From NCBI GenBank assembly GCA_000720375.1, contig JOAA01000003.1:310001-374000 (forward strand): DNA of 64,000 nt, in the 5' to 3' direction. The notes under the pieces are model-generated. The model was not told the DNA's origin and did not search any database. It saw only the letters and a list, made by a program, of their open reading frames with translations. The position numbers and the translations under genes were made by a program. Position 1 is the stretch's first letter; each line of letters opens with the position of its first letter. Positions 27,074-36,891 of the stretch are shown one piece after another. This stretch comes from Rhodococcus rhodnii. GTDB lineage: Bacteria > Actinomycetota > Actinomycetes > Mycobacteriales > Pseudonocardiaceae.

Positions 27074-27562
27074 ATGTCCCATCAGATGTCCGGCCAGCGG
27101 GAGCCCGATGGACGGATGGCGCCGGTCCTGGATGAGGTCGACCGCAAGATCGTCGAGCTGTTGCGGGCGGATGGCCGAATGTCCGTGCGCAAGCTGGCCG
27201 AACAGGTCAACGTCTCGCGCGCCAACGCGTACGCCCGGATCGAGAAGCTCACCTCGTCCGGCGTGATCACCGGCTACCACGCGACGATCGATCCGCACCG
27301 GTACGGCTACACGGTTTCGGCGTACCTGGCTGTCAAATTGCGCCAGCGGTCATGGCGCGAGTTCACTCAGCGCCTGGCCGACATGCCCGAGGTCGAACAC
27401 GCGGCGATGGTGTCCGGCGGGTACGACGGCTTGTTGCTCGTGCGGACCACCGACAGCGACGCGCTGCGCGACGTCGTGCTGGACAGATTGCAGTCCATGC
27501 CCGAGGTGATGGCCACGCACACGATGTTCATCCTGGACGAGCTCAGGCCAAAGCCCTCGTAA
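27074..27562 (+). CDS. Lrp/AsnC-family regulator, BkdR-like
   Basis: This 162-residue protein has an N-terminal winged helix (LDEVDRKIVELLRADGRMSV, then VRKLAEQVNVSRANAYARIEKL) and a C-terminal RAM/AsnC ligand domain (EVEHAAMVSGGYDGLLLV). It is divergent from the branched-chain oxoacid dehydrogenase operon, the usual place of BkdR, which senses branched-chain amino acids. GGGAGG lies 5 bases before the ATG. The stop codon lies inside the left arm of a bidirectional hairpin. Confidence 0.9.
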   Translation: MSHQMSGQREPDGRMAPVLDEVDRKIVELLRADGRMSVRKLAEQVNVSRANAYARIEKLTSSGVITGYHATIDPHRYGYTVSAYLAVKLRQRSWREFTQRLADMPEVEHAAMVSGGYDGLLLVRTTDSDALRDVVLDRLQSMPEVMATHTMFILDELRPKPS

Positions 27563-27593
27563 GTGGCTCATCGAGCGAGCCACCCACGAGGGC
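27553..27593. terminator. bidirectional hairpin between bkdR-like and protease genes
   Basis: Outer arms GCCCTCGT/ACGAGGGC and inner arms GTGGCTC/GAGCCAC are separated by small 2-base internal loops. It lies between converging genes and includes the stop codon of the rightward gene. Confidence 0.75.
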
Positions 27594-27606
27594 CTGGGGT
27601 TTTGCG

Positions 27607-28449
<843 letters not shown>

Positions 28450-28541
28450 TCAAAGTGCAGGGAGGTGAACGCGAATCGACTACACCAGAGCGGATTCGGG
28501 CCGGTCAACCCGACTTTCTTCGGATGTTGATCCCGGTTGTG

Positions 28542-29927
28542 TTACCAGGATGTTGCCACGTAGGTGGTTTCCAGGTATTCGCCGATGCCCTCGAAGCCGC
28601 CTTCCCGGCCAAGGCCGGACTCTTTGACGCCGCCGAACGGCGCGGCCGGATCGGACACCAGGCCGCGGTTGAGGCCCACCATGCCGGCCTCCAACTGTTC
28701 CGACAGCCGGAAACCTCTGCCCAGGTCAGCGGTGTACACGTAGGCGACGAGACCCATCTCGGTCGCGTTGGCGAAGGCCACCGCGTCCGCATCGTCCTGG
28801 ATGGTGAAGATCGGCGCCACCGGCCCGAAAATCTCCTCCCGCGCCAGAACGGAGTCGCGTGGAACGTCGGTTACGACTGTCGGCGGATAGTGGAATCCGG
28901 GTTGGCCGGTTCGCTTTCCGCCGAGCAGGACTGTGCCGCCGGACATTTCCACCTTCGCTTCGACGTTTGTCACGGCGCGTTCGTTGATCAAGGGTGCGGG
29001 CGGCATCGCGCGCGTAGCAGAAACGAGCTTCGTGGTGAACTCTTCTGCGACAGATTCATGGACGAGAAACCGATTAGCGGCTGTGCACGCCTGGCCGTGA
29101 TTGCGCATTTTGGCCACCATCGCGCCTTCGACGGCCGCGTCGAGGTCGGCGTCCTCGAGCACCACGAACGGAGCGTTGCCACCGAGTTCCATGGAGGACT
29201 TGACGATGTGGCCCGCCGCCTGGGCCAGCAGGAGTCGTCCCACCTGGGTCGATCCTGTGAAGGAAAGCTTACGGATCCGCTCGTCCTTGAGCGCTTCGCC
29301 TACAAGGTCTCCAGGCTTGTCCGTGGTCAGGACGTTGAGCACACCGTTGGGCAGGCCAGCTTCGGCGAGCAAATCGGCCAGCAACAGAGCGGTCAGCGGG
29401 GTGTCCTCGGCGGGTTTGAGCACCGCGGTACATCCGGCCGCGAGCGCGGGACCGATCTTGCGAGTGGCCATGGCCGCCGGGAAGTTCCACGGGGTCAGCA
29501 AGAGCGACACGCCGACCGGCCGCTGGAAGGTCAGGATCCGGTTCGCACCGCCCGGCGCGGTCCGCACTTCGCCGCCGATCCGGACGGCTTCCTCAGCGAA
29601 CCACCGGAAGTATTCGGCGGCGTAGGTCACCTCGGCCGTCGCGTCGGCCAGTGACTTGCCCATCTCGAGCGTGATCAGCGCGGCGATCTCGTCGCGGCGC
29701 GCGATCATCGCCTCGAACGCCCGACGTAGGATCTCGCTTCGCTCGCGCGGCGGGGTGGCCGCCCAGGACGGCCAGGCTGTGTGAGCTGCGGTTATGGCCG
29801 CGTCAAGGTTGTCGAGACCGGCGCGAGCGACCGACGTGATGGTGTCGGCGGATGACGGGTCGAGAACCGGGAAGATCCCTTCGGAACCCGGTACCCACTT
29901 GCCGTCGATGAACAGTTCGGTCTTCAT
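28542..29927 (-). CDS. gabD: NAD(P)-dependent succinate-semialdehyde dehydrogenase
   Basis: This is a 461-residue aldehyde dehydrogenase. It shows the cofactor motif TPWNFPAAM, the catalytic glutamate in MELGGNAPFVV and the catalytic cysteine in NHGQACTAANRF. It starts inside the last codons of gabT (ATGA overlap), so the pair is coupled and oxidises the succinate semialdehyde made by GabT to succinate. Other aldehydes cannot be excluded by sequence. It might also serve the aldehyde step missing from the operon at 8-13 kb, which is speculation. Confidence 0.9.
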   Translation of the reverse strand: MKTELFIDGKWVPGSEGIFPVLDPSSADTITSVARAGLDNLDAAITAAHTAWPSWAATPPRERSEILRRAFEAMIARRDEIAALITLEMGKSLADATAEVTYAAEYFRWFAEEAVRIGGEVRTAPGGANRILTFQRPVGVSLLLTPWNFPAAMATRKIGPALAAGCTAVLKPAEDTPLTALLLADLLAEAGLPNGVLNVLTTDKPGDLVGEALKDERIRKLSFTGSTQVGRLLLAQAAGHIVKSSMELGGNAPFVVLEDADLDAAVEGAMVAKMRNHGQACTAANRFLVHESVAEEFTTKLVSATRAMPPAPLINERAVTNVEAKVEMSGGTVLLGGKRTGQPGFHYPPTVVTDVPRDSVLAREEIFGPVAPIFTIQDDADAVAFANATEMGLVAYVYTADLGRGFRLSEQLEAGMVGLNRGLVSDPAAPFGGVKESGLGREGGFEGIGEYLETTYVATSW

Positions 29928-31261
29928 GACAGGACCTCCTGGAAAGCCGCGTCGAGGATGTCCAGGCCTTCGATGAGCAGGTCGTCACCGATGACCAGCG
30001 GCGGCAGAAACCGCAGGACGTTGCCGAAAGTGCCGGCGGTCAACGTGATCAGCCCGGTTCGGTGACAAGCCGCGGACACGGCACCGGCCAGAGCTGGCGT
30101 GGGCTCTGCGAATTCGACGGCCAGCATGGCGCCCCGGCCACGGACTTCGCCGACCTGGTCGAATTTCGCAGCCAGGGCCGCCAGCCTGGTCAGCATGGTC
30201 GATTCGATCCGCCTGGCCGCGCCGCAGAGATCCTCGGCCTGCATGGTGTCGATCGCGGCCAGGGCCGCGGCGCACGCGACCGGGTTGCCGCCGTAAGTCC
30301 CGCCGAGGCCGCCGACGTGCACCGAATCCATGATCTCGGCGCGACCGGTGACCGCGGCCAGCGGCAAGCCGCCTGCGATGCCCTTCGCTGTGGTGATCAG
30401 GTCCGGCACGATGCCCTCGTGGGTCGAGGCGAACCAGTCGCCGGTCCGGCAGAAACCGGTCTGGATCTCGTCGACGATCAGCAAGATCCCCTCGGCCGCG
30501 CACCACTGCGCGACTCGGCGCAGGAAACCCGGCGCAGGCACGATGAATCCGCCTTCGCCCTGGATCGGCTCGACGATGACCGCCGCGACATTGTCCGAGC
30601 CGACCTGCACCCGGACTGTGGCCGTAAACGCCTCAAACGCCTCGTCAGCACAGGTGGCGCTACCGGACGGCCACCGGTACGGATAGGCCATCGGGACCCG
30701 GTGCACCTCACCGGCGAACGGCCCGAACCGGTGCTTGTAGGGCATGTTCTTCGCGGTCAGCGCCATGGTCAGGTTGGTGCGCCCGTGATACGCGTGGTCG
30801 AACGCGACGACCGCCGAGCGGCCGGTGTGGTGCCGCGCGATCTTCACCGCGTTCTCCACGGCCTCGGCGCCGGAGTTGAACAACGCCGTGCGCTTCTCAT
30901 GGTCGCCAGGTGTGAGTTCGTTCAGCCGCTCGGCCACGGCGACGTAGCTCTCGTACGGCGTGATCATGAAACAGGTGTGCGTGAAGTCGTCCACCTGAGC
31001 GCGGACAGCGTCGACAACTCGTGGCGCCGAGTTGCCTACGTTCGTCACCGCGATGCCGGAGCCGAAGTCGATCAGCTGGTTGTCGTCGACGTCCACGACG
31101 ATGCCGCCGCCGGCCCGTACGACATACGCGGGAAGGGTCGTACCGACGCCGGACGCGACCGCCGCAACCTTCCGGGCGTGCAGCTCACGCGAGCGCGGAC
31201 CGGGGATCTCCGTACGCAGGACGCGCCGTTGCTCGATGCCTTGCGAGGTACCGGTGGTCAT
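29924..31261 (-). CDS. gabT: 4-aminobutyrate aminotransferase
   Basis: This 445-residue class III PLP aminotransferase has LFNSGAEAVENAVKIARHHTGR, the PLP-contact aspartate in LLIVDEIQTGFCRTG, and the Schiff-base lysine in TTAKGIAGGLPLAAVTGR. It converts GABA and 2-oxoglutarate to succinate semialdehyde and glutamate. The ATG at 31261 is the first start after the PucR gene ends; longer frames run antisense-like through that gene. Between the two lies a 20-bp tandem repeat. The order regulator-gabT-gabD matches the corynebacterial gab locus, where a PucR-type protein activates transcription. Confidence 0.9.
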   Translation of the reverse strand: MTTGTSQGIEQRRVLRTEIPGPRSRELHARKVAAVASGVGTTLPAYVVRAGGGIVVDVDDNQLIDFGSGIAVTNVGNSAPRVVDAVRAQVDDFTHTCFMITPYESYVAVAERLNELTPGDHEKRTALFNSGAEAVENAVKIARHHTGRSAVVAFDHAYHGRTNLTMALTAKNMPYKHRFGPFAGEVHRVPMAYPYRWPSGSATCADEAFEAFTATVRVQVGSDNVAAVIVEPIQGEGGFIVPAPGFLRRVAQWCAAEGILLIVDEIQTGFCRTGDWFASTHEGIVPDLITTAKGIAGGLPLAAVTGRAEIMDSVHVGGLGGTYGGNPVACAAALAAIDTMQAEDLCGAARRIESTMLTRLAALAAKFDQVGEVRGRGAMLAVEFAEPTPALAGAVSAACHRTGLITLTAGTFGNVLRFLPPLVIGDDLLIEGLDILDAAFQEVLS

Positions 31262-31292
31262 ACCCGAAGTACACCCGCTGACCTGCGGTTCC

Positions 31293-31332
31293 GTCAGTTG
31301 TACAAATGTAGTATCAGTTGTCCAAATGTAGT
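31293..31332. repeat. 20-bp tandem repeat between pucR-type gene and gabT, probable regulator binding site
   Basis: Two directly adjacent 20-bp units, 31293-31312 and 31313-31332, agree at 18 of 20 bases. The left unit contains the perfect palindrome TTGTACAA, and the right has TTGTCCAA. Twenty base pairs is about two helical turns, so both copies face the same side of the DNA. The right unit includes the last codons of the PucR-type gene. Confidence 0.6.
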
Positions 31333-32738
31333 GCGACCCAGAGTTCCGCCCTGGTCCCGACCGAGTCGAGGCTGCGACCGAGGAGTTCCTCGATCTTGTG
31401 CAGCCGGTACCGCAGCGTCTGCCGGTGGATCGCCAGCCGCGCGCTCGCCTCGGTCCAGTTTCCGTCGCAGGCCAGGAAGGTGCGCAGGGTGCCAAGCAGA
31501 TCCAGGGACGAGTCGTGGCCGCGCAAAGGCGCCAGCAACGCTTCCGCGTACGCGCGGATCCCTGGTGTGTCCACATGCGACAACAAGCCCTTGTCTAGAA
31601 GTTCGGCGTTGGTGACGACCACAGGACCGTCCTCCGTCAACGCACCGGACATGCTCGCCACTTGTGCGAACGCTTCCGATGCCTGATCCAGCGGCACGGG
31701 ATCGCTGACAACCGCTCGCCCTTGCCCTTCCAGCACTTCAGCCAGTTGCCGAACCCCGTACCGCTCGAAAACGCACACCAGATAGCCGTCTCGTGCGATG
31801 CACAGCGCCTCCGGCATCGCCCGCTCCAATTGAGCCGCGACATCTCCAGCCACCAGCGCTACCCTGACCGGCGGTTTGGGCAGCGCGACGCCCATGTCGA
31901 GGGCGTCCTGGCTCAACCCGCGGACCAGGAACCGCGCGGCCGCTGACCGCACGGTCTGCTCGATCCGCCGGACCGCGGTGGTCTGCTCGGCCTGGAAGGC
32001 CAAGAGACTCAGCGCCGTGCCGATCACGCTGTGCCCGTCCGCGCTCAGCTTTGGCGTTCCAGCCGCCAGATATCCGCCCATGTGCTCGACCGGGTGGACC
32101 GACACCTGGACCTTGTCAGCCGACCACGAGATGGAGAACCGCCCGGCCGGCGTGACCCGGTCCAGCTCGGCCCGCACCCGCTTCAGCTCCCGCCGCGCCT
32201 TGGCCGGAGCCACCGCCACAAGGCGAAAGTCCTGGTCAACCACCATGGCCCAGCCGTTGAGCCACCGTGCGAGCCGTCGGACGATCTCGCCGGGCACGTC
32301 CGGCGCGGCCAGGCACCGGATCAGCGCGCGTTCGATCTCGGCCGTGGATCGCGCCTCACGGACCGCGGTGCGCGCCATGTCGTCGGCGACGAACTTGGTG
32401 ATGTCCGAGAACCGGGTTTCCAGCGGCACCTCGACCAGCGGCATCTCCGCCTTCTGGCACGCCTTGACCAGCCCGGCCGGGACGGACGCGTGCGACAGCC
32501 CGACACCGAACCCGATGCCGACCACTCCGGCCTGCTTGAGCCGTGACACGAACTCGCCAGGTGACCCCATTTGCAAGCCAGTGGTCAGCAGGAGCGTTTC
32601 CGCACGGAGAAACGGGCCCGGGTCGGCCAGTTCGCTGACGTGCACCCAACCGATCGGGCGATTCACGACGCCTTCTCCAGCCAGCACACGCAATCCGAAT
32701 TCGCGCTCACGGACAAGTGCGGCCAGAGTGAGTGTCAC
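31314..32738 (-). CDS. PucR-family transcriptional regulator, GabR-like
   Basis: This 474-residue regulator has an N-terminal PucR sensory domain (residues about 5-130, with VSELADPGPFLRAETLLLTTGL), a middle GGDEF-like region, and a C-terminal PucR helix-turn-helix (LRTFLACDGNWTEASARLAI, then HRQTLRYRLHKIEELLGRSL). It is immediately upstream of gabT and gabD on the same strand, with 52 bases between, so it probably controls GABA use. It starts with GTG at 32738 without a ribosome site. A long open frame on the opposite strand is a shadow. Confidence 0.88.
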   Translation of the reverse strand: MTLTLAALVREREFGLRVLAGEGVVNRPIGWVHVSELADPGPFLRAETLLLTTGLQMGSPGEFVSRLKQAGVVGIGFGVGLSHASVPAGLVKACQKAEMPLVEVPLETRFSDITKFVADDMARTAVREARSTAEIERALIRCLAAPDVPGEIVRRLARWLNGWAMVVDQDFRLVAVAPAKARRELKRVRAELDRVTPAGRFSISWSADKVQVSVHPVEHMGGYLAAGTPKLSADGHSVIGTALSLLAFQAEQTTAVRRIEQTVRSAAARFLVRGLSQDALDMGVALPKPPVRVALVAGDVAAQLERAMPEALCIARDGYLVCVFERYGVRQLAEVLEGQGRAVVSDPVPLDQASEAFAQVASMSGALTEDGPVVVTNAELLDKGLLSHVDTPGIRAYAEALLAPLRGHDSSLDLLGTLRTFLACDGNWTEASARLAIHRQTLRYRLHKIEELLGRSLDSVGTRAELWVALHLDN

Positions 32739-32817
32739 CGGGTCACTGTCGCACGCGGCGGCACGGACAACCGGAAAGGAACACCGAACGAGCGACGCAC
32801 GAGAACAAGGAGACGCG

Positions 32818-33705
32818 ATGTCCGAATCCGCGCACGACGCCGTCGTCGTCGGCTACGACGGCTCCCCTGCCGCGCGGCGGGCCGCGCATTGGGCGGCCAG
32901 GGAGGCCGCGACCCGGCGCAGGCGGCTGGTGATCGTGCACGCGTTCCGTTGGCCGCTGACCGAGCTGACCCAGTTGCGCACCGAGGCTTTGGTGCTGTCG
33001 GAGGACCCGTTCCGGACCGAGTACCAGAAACTCGTCGACGACCTGGTCGAGGAATGCCGTCCGTTGGCCGGTGGCAACGAGGTCACGGGTGAGTTGACCC
33101 CGGGCGAGCCGGTCGATGTGCTCAACCGGCTGGGCGCGCACGCGAACCTGCTGGTGCTCGGATCGTCCGGGCACGGCGCCGTGCATCAGGTCCTGCTCGG
33201 CTCCACCTCGGCGGAGCTGGTCCGGTCGGTGGACGCGCCGGTCGTGGTGGTCCGCGAAACCGACCACCCCGCGCACCACCGCCGGGTCGTGGTCGGCGCG
33301 GACGGATCCTCGACCAGCTCAAGGGCGGTCGATTTCGCCTACGACTACGCGACCCGGCACGATGCCGAGCTCGTTGCCGTGCACGCGTGGAGCGACCTGC
33401 CACTGGACGCGCTCGCCCCGGTCCGTGAGTGGGACGTGAACTGGGACGAGATCGCCGAGCAGGCCAAGCTGGCGCTGTCGGAGAACCTGGCCGGGCATTC
33501 GGCCAAGTACCCGGACGTCCGAGTGCGCCACATGGTCACGATGAGCAAGCCGGTCGAAGCGCTGCTGGAACAGAGCCAGAACGCGGACCTGGTCGTCGTG
33601 GGCAGCCATGGCCGCGGCGCGGTGCGCCGGATGCTGCTGGGCTCGGTCAGCCAGGCGGTCCTGCACTACGCGAAGTGCCCGGTCGCGGTGCTGCGCGCGA
33701 CCTGA
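32818..33705 (+). CDS. universal stress protein with two tandem Usp domains
   Basis: This 295-residue protein repeats the Usp fold: domain 1 at about 8-146 and domain 2 at about 155-293. Each has the ATP-binding pattern G-x2-G-x9-G-S, as GSSGHGAVHQVLLGST and GSHGRGAVRRMLLGSV, so it is of the nucleotide-binding class common in actinobacteria under hypoxia or dormancy. AGGAG lies 6 bases before the ATG at 32818; the much longer open frame upstream is antisense to the PucR-type gene and is rejected. It is divergent from that gene. Confidence 0.92.
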   Translation: MSESAHDAVVVGYDGSPAARRAAHWAAREAATRRRRLVIVHAFRWPLTELTQLRTEALVLSEDPFRTEYQKLVDDLVEECRPLAGGNEVTGELTPGEPVDVLNRLGAHANLLVLGSSGHGAVHQVLLGSTSAELVRSVDAPVVVVRETDHPAHHRRVVVGADGSSTSSRAVDFAYDYATRHDAELVAVHAWSDLPLDALAPVREWDVNWDEIAEQAKLALSENLAGHSAKYPDVRVRHMVTMSKPVEALLEQSQNADLVVVGSHGRGAVRRMLLGSVSQAVLHYAKCPVAVLRAT

Positions 33706-33711
33706 TCCACT

Positions 33712-33726
33712 GTGGACAGTGTCCAC
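33712..33726. terminator. hairpin after the universal stress protein gene
   Basis: The perfect 15-bp odd palindrome GTGGACAGTGTCCAC starts 7 bases after the stop codon. It is most likely a terminator, though the position also allows an operator for the gene at 33774. Confidence 0.5.
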
Positions 33727-33773
33727 CTGGTGGGCACAGTTGATTCGAGACCGGCTTTGCAGGTAATGAAAGT

Positions 33774-35651
33774 GTGGGATTCACCAAGACGGTCGCGATC
33801 ATCGAGGCGGGCCCGCGCGGAATCGGCGTGTTGGAACGCATAGGTGCGAACATCGGTCTGCTCGGCGCGGACCGGGCACTCGAGGTGCATCTGATCGACC
33901 CGTTCCCACCCGGCCCTGGGCGGGTGTGGCGGCACGCGCAGTCGCCGTTGCTGCGGATGAACTCGATGGCCGAGGACGTCACGATGTTCACCGACGACAG
34001 CTTCACCGGTGACGGGCCGATCCGGCCGGGATCGTCCCTGGCGCAATGGGCGGGCCTGGTCCGGACGGGCGAGGTCGACACGTCCACGATCGACCGCGAC
34101 GTCCTGGCCGAGGTGTACGCACTGACCGGCACGGACTTCGCCACCAGGCGCCTGCAGAGTGCCTACCTGGCCTGGTTCTTCGAGGACACCAAGGCCAAGC
34201 TGGGCGACAACGTCACGGTCCACGTGCACAGGGACACCGTGCTGCGAGTGACCGGTGGCGAGCATGAGCCACAATTCGTCTGGCTCGCAACGAGTTCCAC
34301 GCCGATCGTGGCCGATGTCGTGGTCTTCACCTTGGGCCACCTGGACAGCCTGCCAAACCGCGAGCAGGCCGGCCTGGCCGAATACGCCGACCAGCACGGC
34401 TTGACCTACCTGCCGCCCGAGTATTCCGCGGACAGCGATCTCGAGGTCCTTCAGCCCGGCCAGAACGTCGTGATGCGCGGATTCGGCTTGGCCTTCATCG
34501 ACCTGATGGTGCTGCTGACCGAAGGCCGGGGCGGAAAGTTCCGGACCGACGCCGACGGGAGCCTCACGTATCTACCGTCCGGCGAGGAACCTCGGCTGTA
34601 CGTCGGCTCCCGGCGTGGCGTGCCCTACCACTCCAAGACGGACTACCGCTTGCTCGCGGGACGGCCGCCGCTCCCCCGGTTCTTCGGCCCGGATGCGGTG
34701 GCCCATTTACTGAGCCAGGACCGTGAACTGGACTTTTGCGCCGACGTCTGGCCATTGATGGCCAAGGACATCGCATGGGGCCACTACCACGAACTGTTCA
34801 ACGGCCATCCGGATCGCGTGCTGACGACGTGGCTCGATTTCTCGGCCAGGTTCGCCGAGCTGGCCTGGAACACGTCCGAAATGGACGCGTTGGTGGCCGA
34901 GACGGTGCCGGACATCGAGGACCGGCTCGACCTCGACGCCCTGCACCGTCCACTCAAGACATTGAGATTCCACTCCTTTCAGGACTTGCAAGATCACCTT
35001 CGGGCGTACATCCGGGCCGATGTGGACCGTCGCTCCACCGACCACTTCAGTGCGGACCTTGGCGCGTTCACCGGTTTGCTGTCGGCATTCGTCAATCTGG
35101 CCGGGATCGCCGCGGCGAGGAAGCTGACCACCACGTCCTTCGTGCGTGATGTCAACGGCTGGTGGCTCGGCTACTTCAACTTTCTGGCCAGCGGGCCGCC
35201 GGGACATCGGCTGGAGGAGCTGCTCGCCCTGTCACGCGCGGGAATCGTGCAGTTTCTCGGTGCCGACATGCAAGTGGACACAGTGGACGGCGTCTTCGTC
35301 GCGAGCAGCCCAAGCAGCCCGCACGTCGTACGGGCGACCGCATTGGTCGAAGCCAGGATTCCCGGGCCAACGATCCAGCGCACCGGCAACGGGCTGCTGA
35401 GATCATTGTACGAATCCGGCGCCGGTGCGGCGGAAGTGTTGCCGGAACCGCGGCACGAGACCGGTCGGTTGTTGGTCACGCCGACCGACCTGCGTGTCGT
35501 AGACAGCACAGGCCGCGCTCACCTCCGACGCTTCGCGCTCGGCACGCCGACGAGCATCGTCGCGGTGGCGGCATTTTCCCGCCCACACGTCAACTCGCCG
35601 GCGTTCCGTCAGAACGACATCGTCGCCCGCGCCGTCCTCAGGACGCCGTAG
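33774..35651 (+). CDS. FAD/NAD(P)-binding domain protein of unknown substrate
   Basis: This is a large, 625-residue flavoprotein of the FAD-NAD(P)-binding type found in many actinobacteria. The N-terminus has a beta strand then EAGPRGIGVLERIG, where the family normally has GAGPRG: the first glycine of the dinucleotide motif is Glu here. Further motifs are RMNSMAEDVTMF, a second Rossmann-like NVVMRGFGLAFIDLMVLLTEG, and a C-terminal LVTPTDLRVVDSTG strand pair. No partner gene indicates its reaction. Codon 312 (34707-34709) is TTA. The start GTG at 33774 lacks a clear ribosome site. The 3' end overlaps the convergent SDR gene by 14 bases. Confidence 0.75.
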   Translation: MGFTKTVAIIEAGPRGIGVLERIGANIGLLGADRALEVHLIDPFPPGPGRVWRHAQSPLLRMNSMAEDVTMFTDDSFTGDGPIRPGSSLAQWAGLVRTGEVDTSTIDRDVLAEVYALTGTDFATRRLQSAYLAWFFEDTKAKLGDNVTVHVHRDTVLRVTGGEHEPQFVWLATSSTPIVADVVVFTLGHLDSLPNREQAGLAEYADQHGLTYLPPEYSADSDLEVLQPGQNVVMRGFGLAFIDLMVLLTEGRGGKFRTDADGSLTYLPSGEEPRLYVGSRRGVPYHSKTDYRLLAGRPPLPRFFGPDAVAHLLSQDRELDFCADVWPLMAKDIAWGHYHELFNGHPDRVLTTWLDFSARFAELAWNTSEMDALVAETVPDIEDRLDLDALHRPLKTLRFHSFQDLQDHLRAYIRADVDRRSTDHFSADLGAFTGLLSAFVNLAGIAAARKLTTTSFVRDVNGWWLGYFNFLASGPPGHRLEELLALSRAGIVQFLGADMQVDTVDGVFVASSPSSPHVVRATALVEARIPGPTIQRTGNGLLRSLYESGAGAAEVLPEPRHETGRLLVTPTDLRVVDSTGRAHLRRFALGTPTSIVAVAAFSRPHVNSPAFRQNDIVARAVLRTP

Positions 35652-36525
35652 CGGGCACGATCCACTTGCGCAGTCGCGGTGGGAGCCGCTTCTCCAGGCC
35701 ATACGGCTCCAGATGAGCCTGGAAAACCTCGTTGAAGGCGTGCTCGACGCCTTCGGAGTCCCAGACGTCCCGCTCCAGGATCGGCGCCTTGAAGTACGGC
35801 TGCCCGACGATGTGCAGCTGCGGGCCGTTGCAGCGGACCACCTGTCCAGTGATCCCGTGCGCCCGGTCGGACAACAGGAACAGCGCGACCGGCGCGATCC
35901 GGCTGGCTGTGCGGTCCGGCGGGCAGGCCCGCAGGGAACGCTCCGACTTCCACACCATTCTGGTGTGCGCCAACGGGCACAGCGCGTTGACGCGGATTCC
36001 AGCCTCCTCCATGTCCAGTGCCCACGAGTACGTCAGCGACGCGACCGCGCCTTTGGATGCCGCGTACGTCCCCAGCTTGCGCTGTCCCAGATGCGCTCCG
36101 GATGAGACGTTCACGATCGAACCGCCGCCTTGCGCGCGCATCTGGCGCGCGGCCGCGACACCCATGTACATCACCCCGAGGACGTTGACTTCGACCAGCT
36201 CCCTCATCTGGTCGATTTCCTCGTCCCACGGCAGTGCCTCGTAGTTGAGCCCAGCGTTGTTGATCAGGCCGTGCACCGCGCCGAATTCTCGGACGCACAA
36301 GTCGATGATCTCCTGCGCCTTGGCCGGATCGGCCACCGAGTGGCCGCTGGCGACCACCTTGCCGCCCTGCGCGCGGATGTTCTCCGCGGTCCGTTCCGCC
36401 AGGTCACCATCGATGTCGTTGACCACGACCGCCGCCCCCGCATGGGCGGCGTGCAGTGCGAACGCCTCCCCAAGGCCGCGCCCAGCCCCGGTGATGACCA
36501 CTGCCTTCCCGTCCAAGAACCTCAT
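35638..36525 (-). CDS. short-chain dehydrogenase/reductase (SDR)
   Basis: This is a 295-residue classical SDR. It has the cofactor motif TGAGRGLG (12-19), with D37 after the second strand suggesting NAD preference, NNAG at 89-92, and the catalytic Ser in NVSSG with Tyr154 and Lys158 in TYAASKGA. A C-terminal extension of about 45 residues after the usual core (from YFKAPILERDVWD on) is longer than in FabG and resembles SDRs acting on acyl-CoA or steroid substrates. ATG at 36525 is chosen over 36588 on family start position. The substrate is unknown. Confidence 0.87.
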   Translation of the reverse strand: MRFLDGKAVVITGAGRGLGEAFALHAAHAGAAVVVNDIDGDLAERTAENIRAQGGKVVASGHSVADPAKAQEIIDLCVREFGAVHGLINNAGLNYEALPWDEEIDQMRELVEVNVLGVMYMGVAAARQMRAQGGGSIVNVSSGAHLGQRKLGTYAASKGAVASLTYSWALDMEEAGIRVNALCPLAHTRMVWKSERSLRACPPDRTASRIAPVALFLLSDRAHGITGQVVRCNGPQLHIVGQPYFKAPILERDVWDSEGVEHAFNEVFQAHLEPYGLEKRLPPRLRKWIVPATAS

Positions 36526-36891
36526 GTGTCCAGTGTCGACACCCAGCCTGGGCCCGAATGGGTGACCGGCGACGAACGGTCTGGACATTGCGCCAAACGC
36601 GCCAACGAGTTCAGCCCTACCGTAGAGCCCCGCCTATCACCGAACAACGCGAAGATGTGAATCCAACTGCCGATTTTCGACTCAAAGTTGCCGGTCGCCG
36701 ATTGAGATCAACTGCATTTTCGCAGGTCAATAGCCGTGCGATGTTGCCGTTGAACAGCGTTCGGAAGTATAGGGAATCTTCACTGGAGATCCACTGGCGG
36801 AGACTAACGTTCCAGATGCCCGGAAGGCGTATTACGGCATCGGGGGGTATGTCGTAATACGCGCCGGGCTTCTGAACAGATCGACATCTGC
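36526..36891. other. intergenic region with lower G+C and a long hairpin
   Basis: These 366 bases separate the SDR start from the end of the large regulator gene. The sequence is visibly richer in A+T than its surroundings between 36600 and 36830. Frames here have no ribosome site and atypical codons, so no gene is called. It contains the hairpin at 36818-36869 and presumably the SDR promoter. Confidence 0.6.
36818..36869. terminator. long two-part hairpin after the XRE-SARP regulator gene
   Basis: The inner arms are GCGTATTACGGCAT (36827-36840) and ATGTCGTAATACGC (36849-36862), with one mismatch (a G-U pair on the plus strand) and an 8-base loop. The outer arms GCCCGG/CCGGGC add 6 bp beyond a small internal loop. 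It lies 23 bases past the stop of the leftward regulator gene. There is no T-run, as often in actinomycete terminators. Confidence 0.55.

Noticed and set aside
31876..32817. Long open frame running into the universal stress protein gene
   Set aside because: It is antisense to the PucR-type gene, has no family-like sequence, and the true start at 32818 has AGGAG. High-G+C codon bias creates such shadows.
36617..36891. Minus-strand peptide after the SARP gene (PGAYYDIPPDAVIRLPG...) as a possible RiPP precursor
   Set aside because: No start codon or ribosome site lies downstream of the regulator's stop in that frame, and part of it is just the hairpin sequence.
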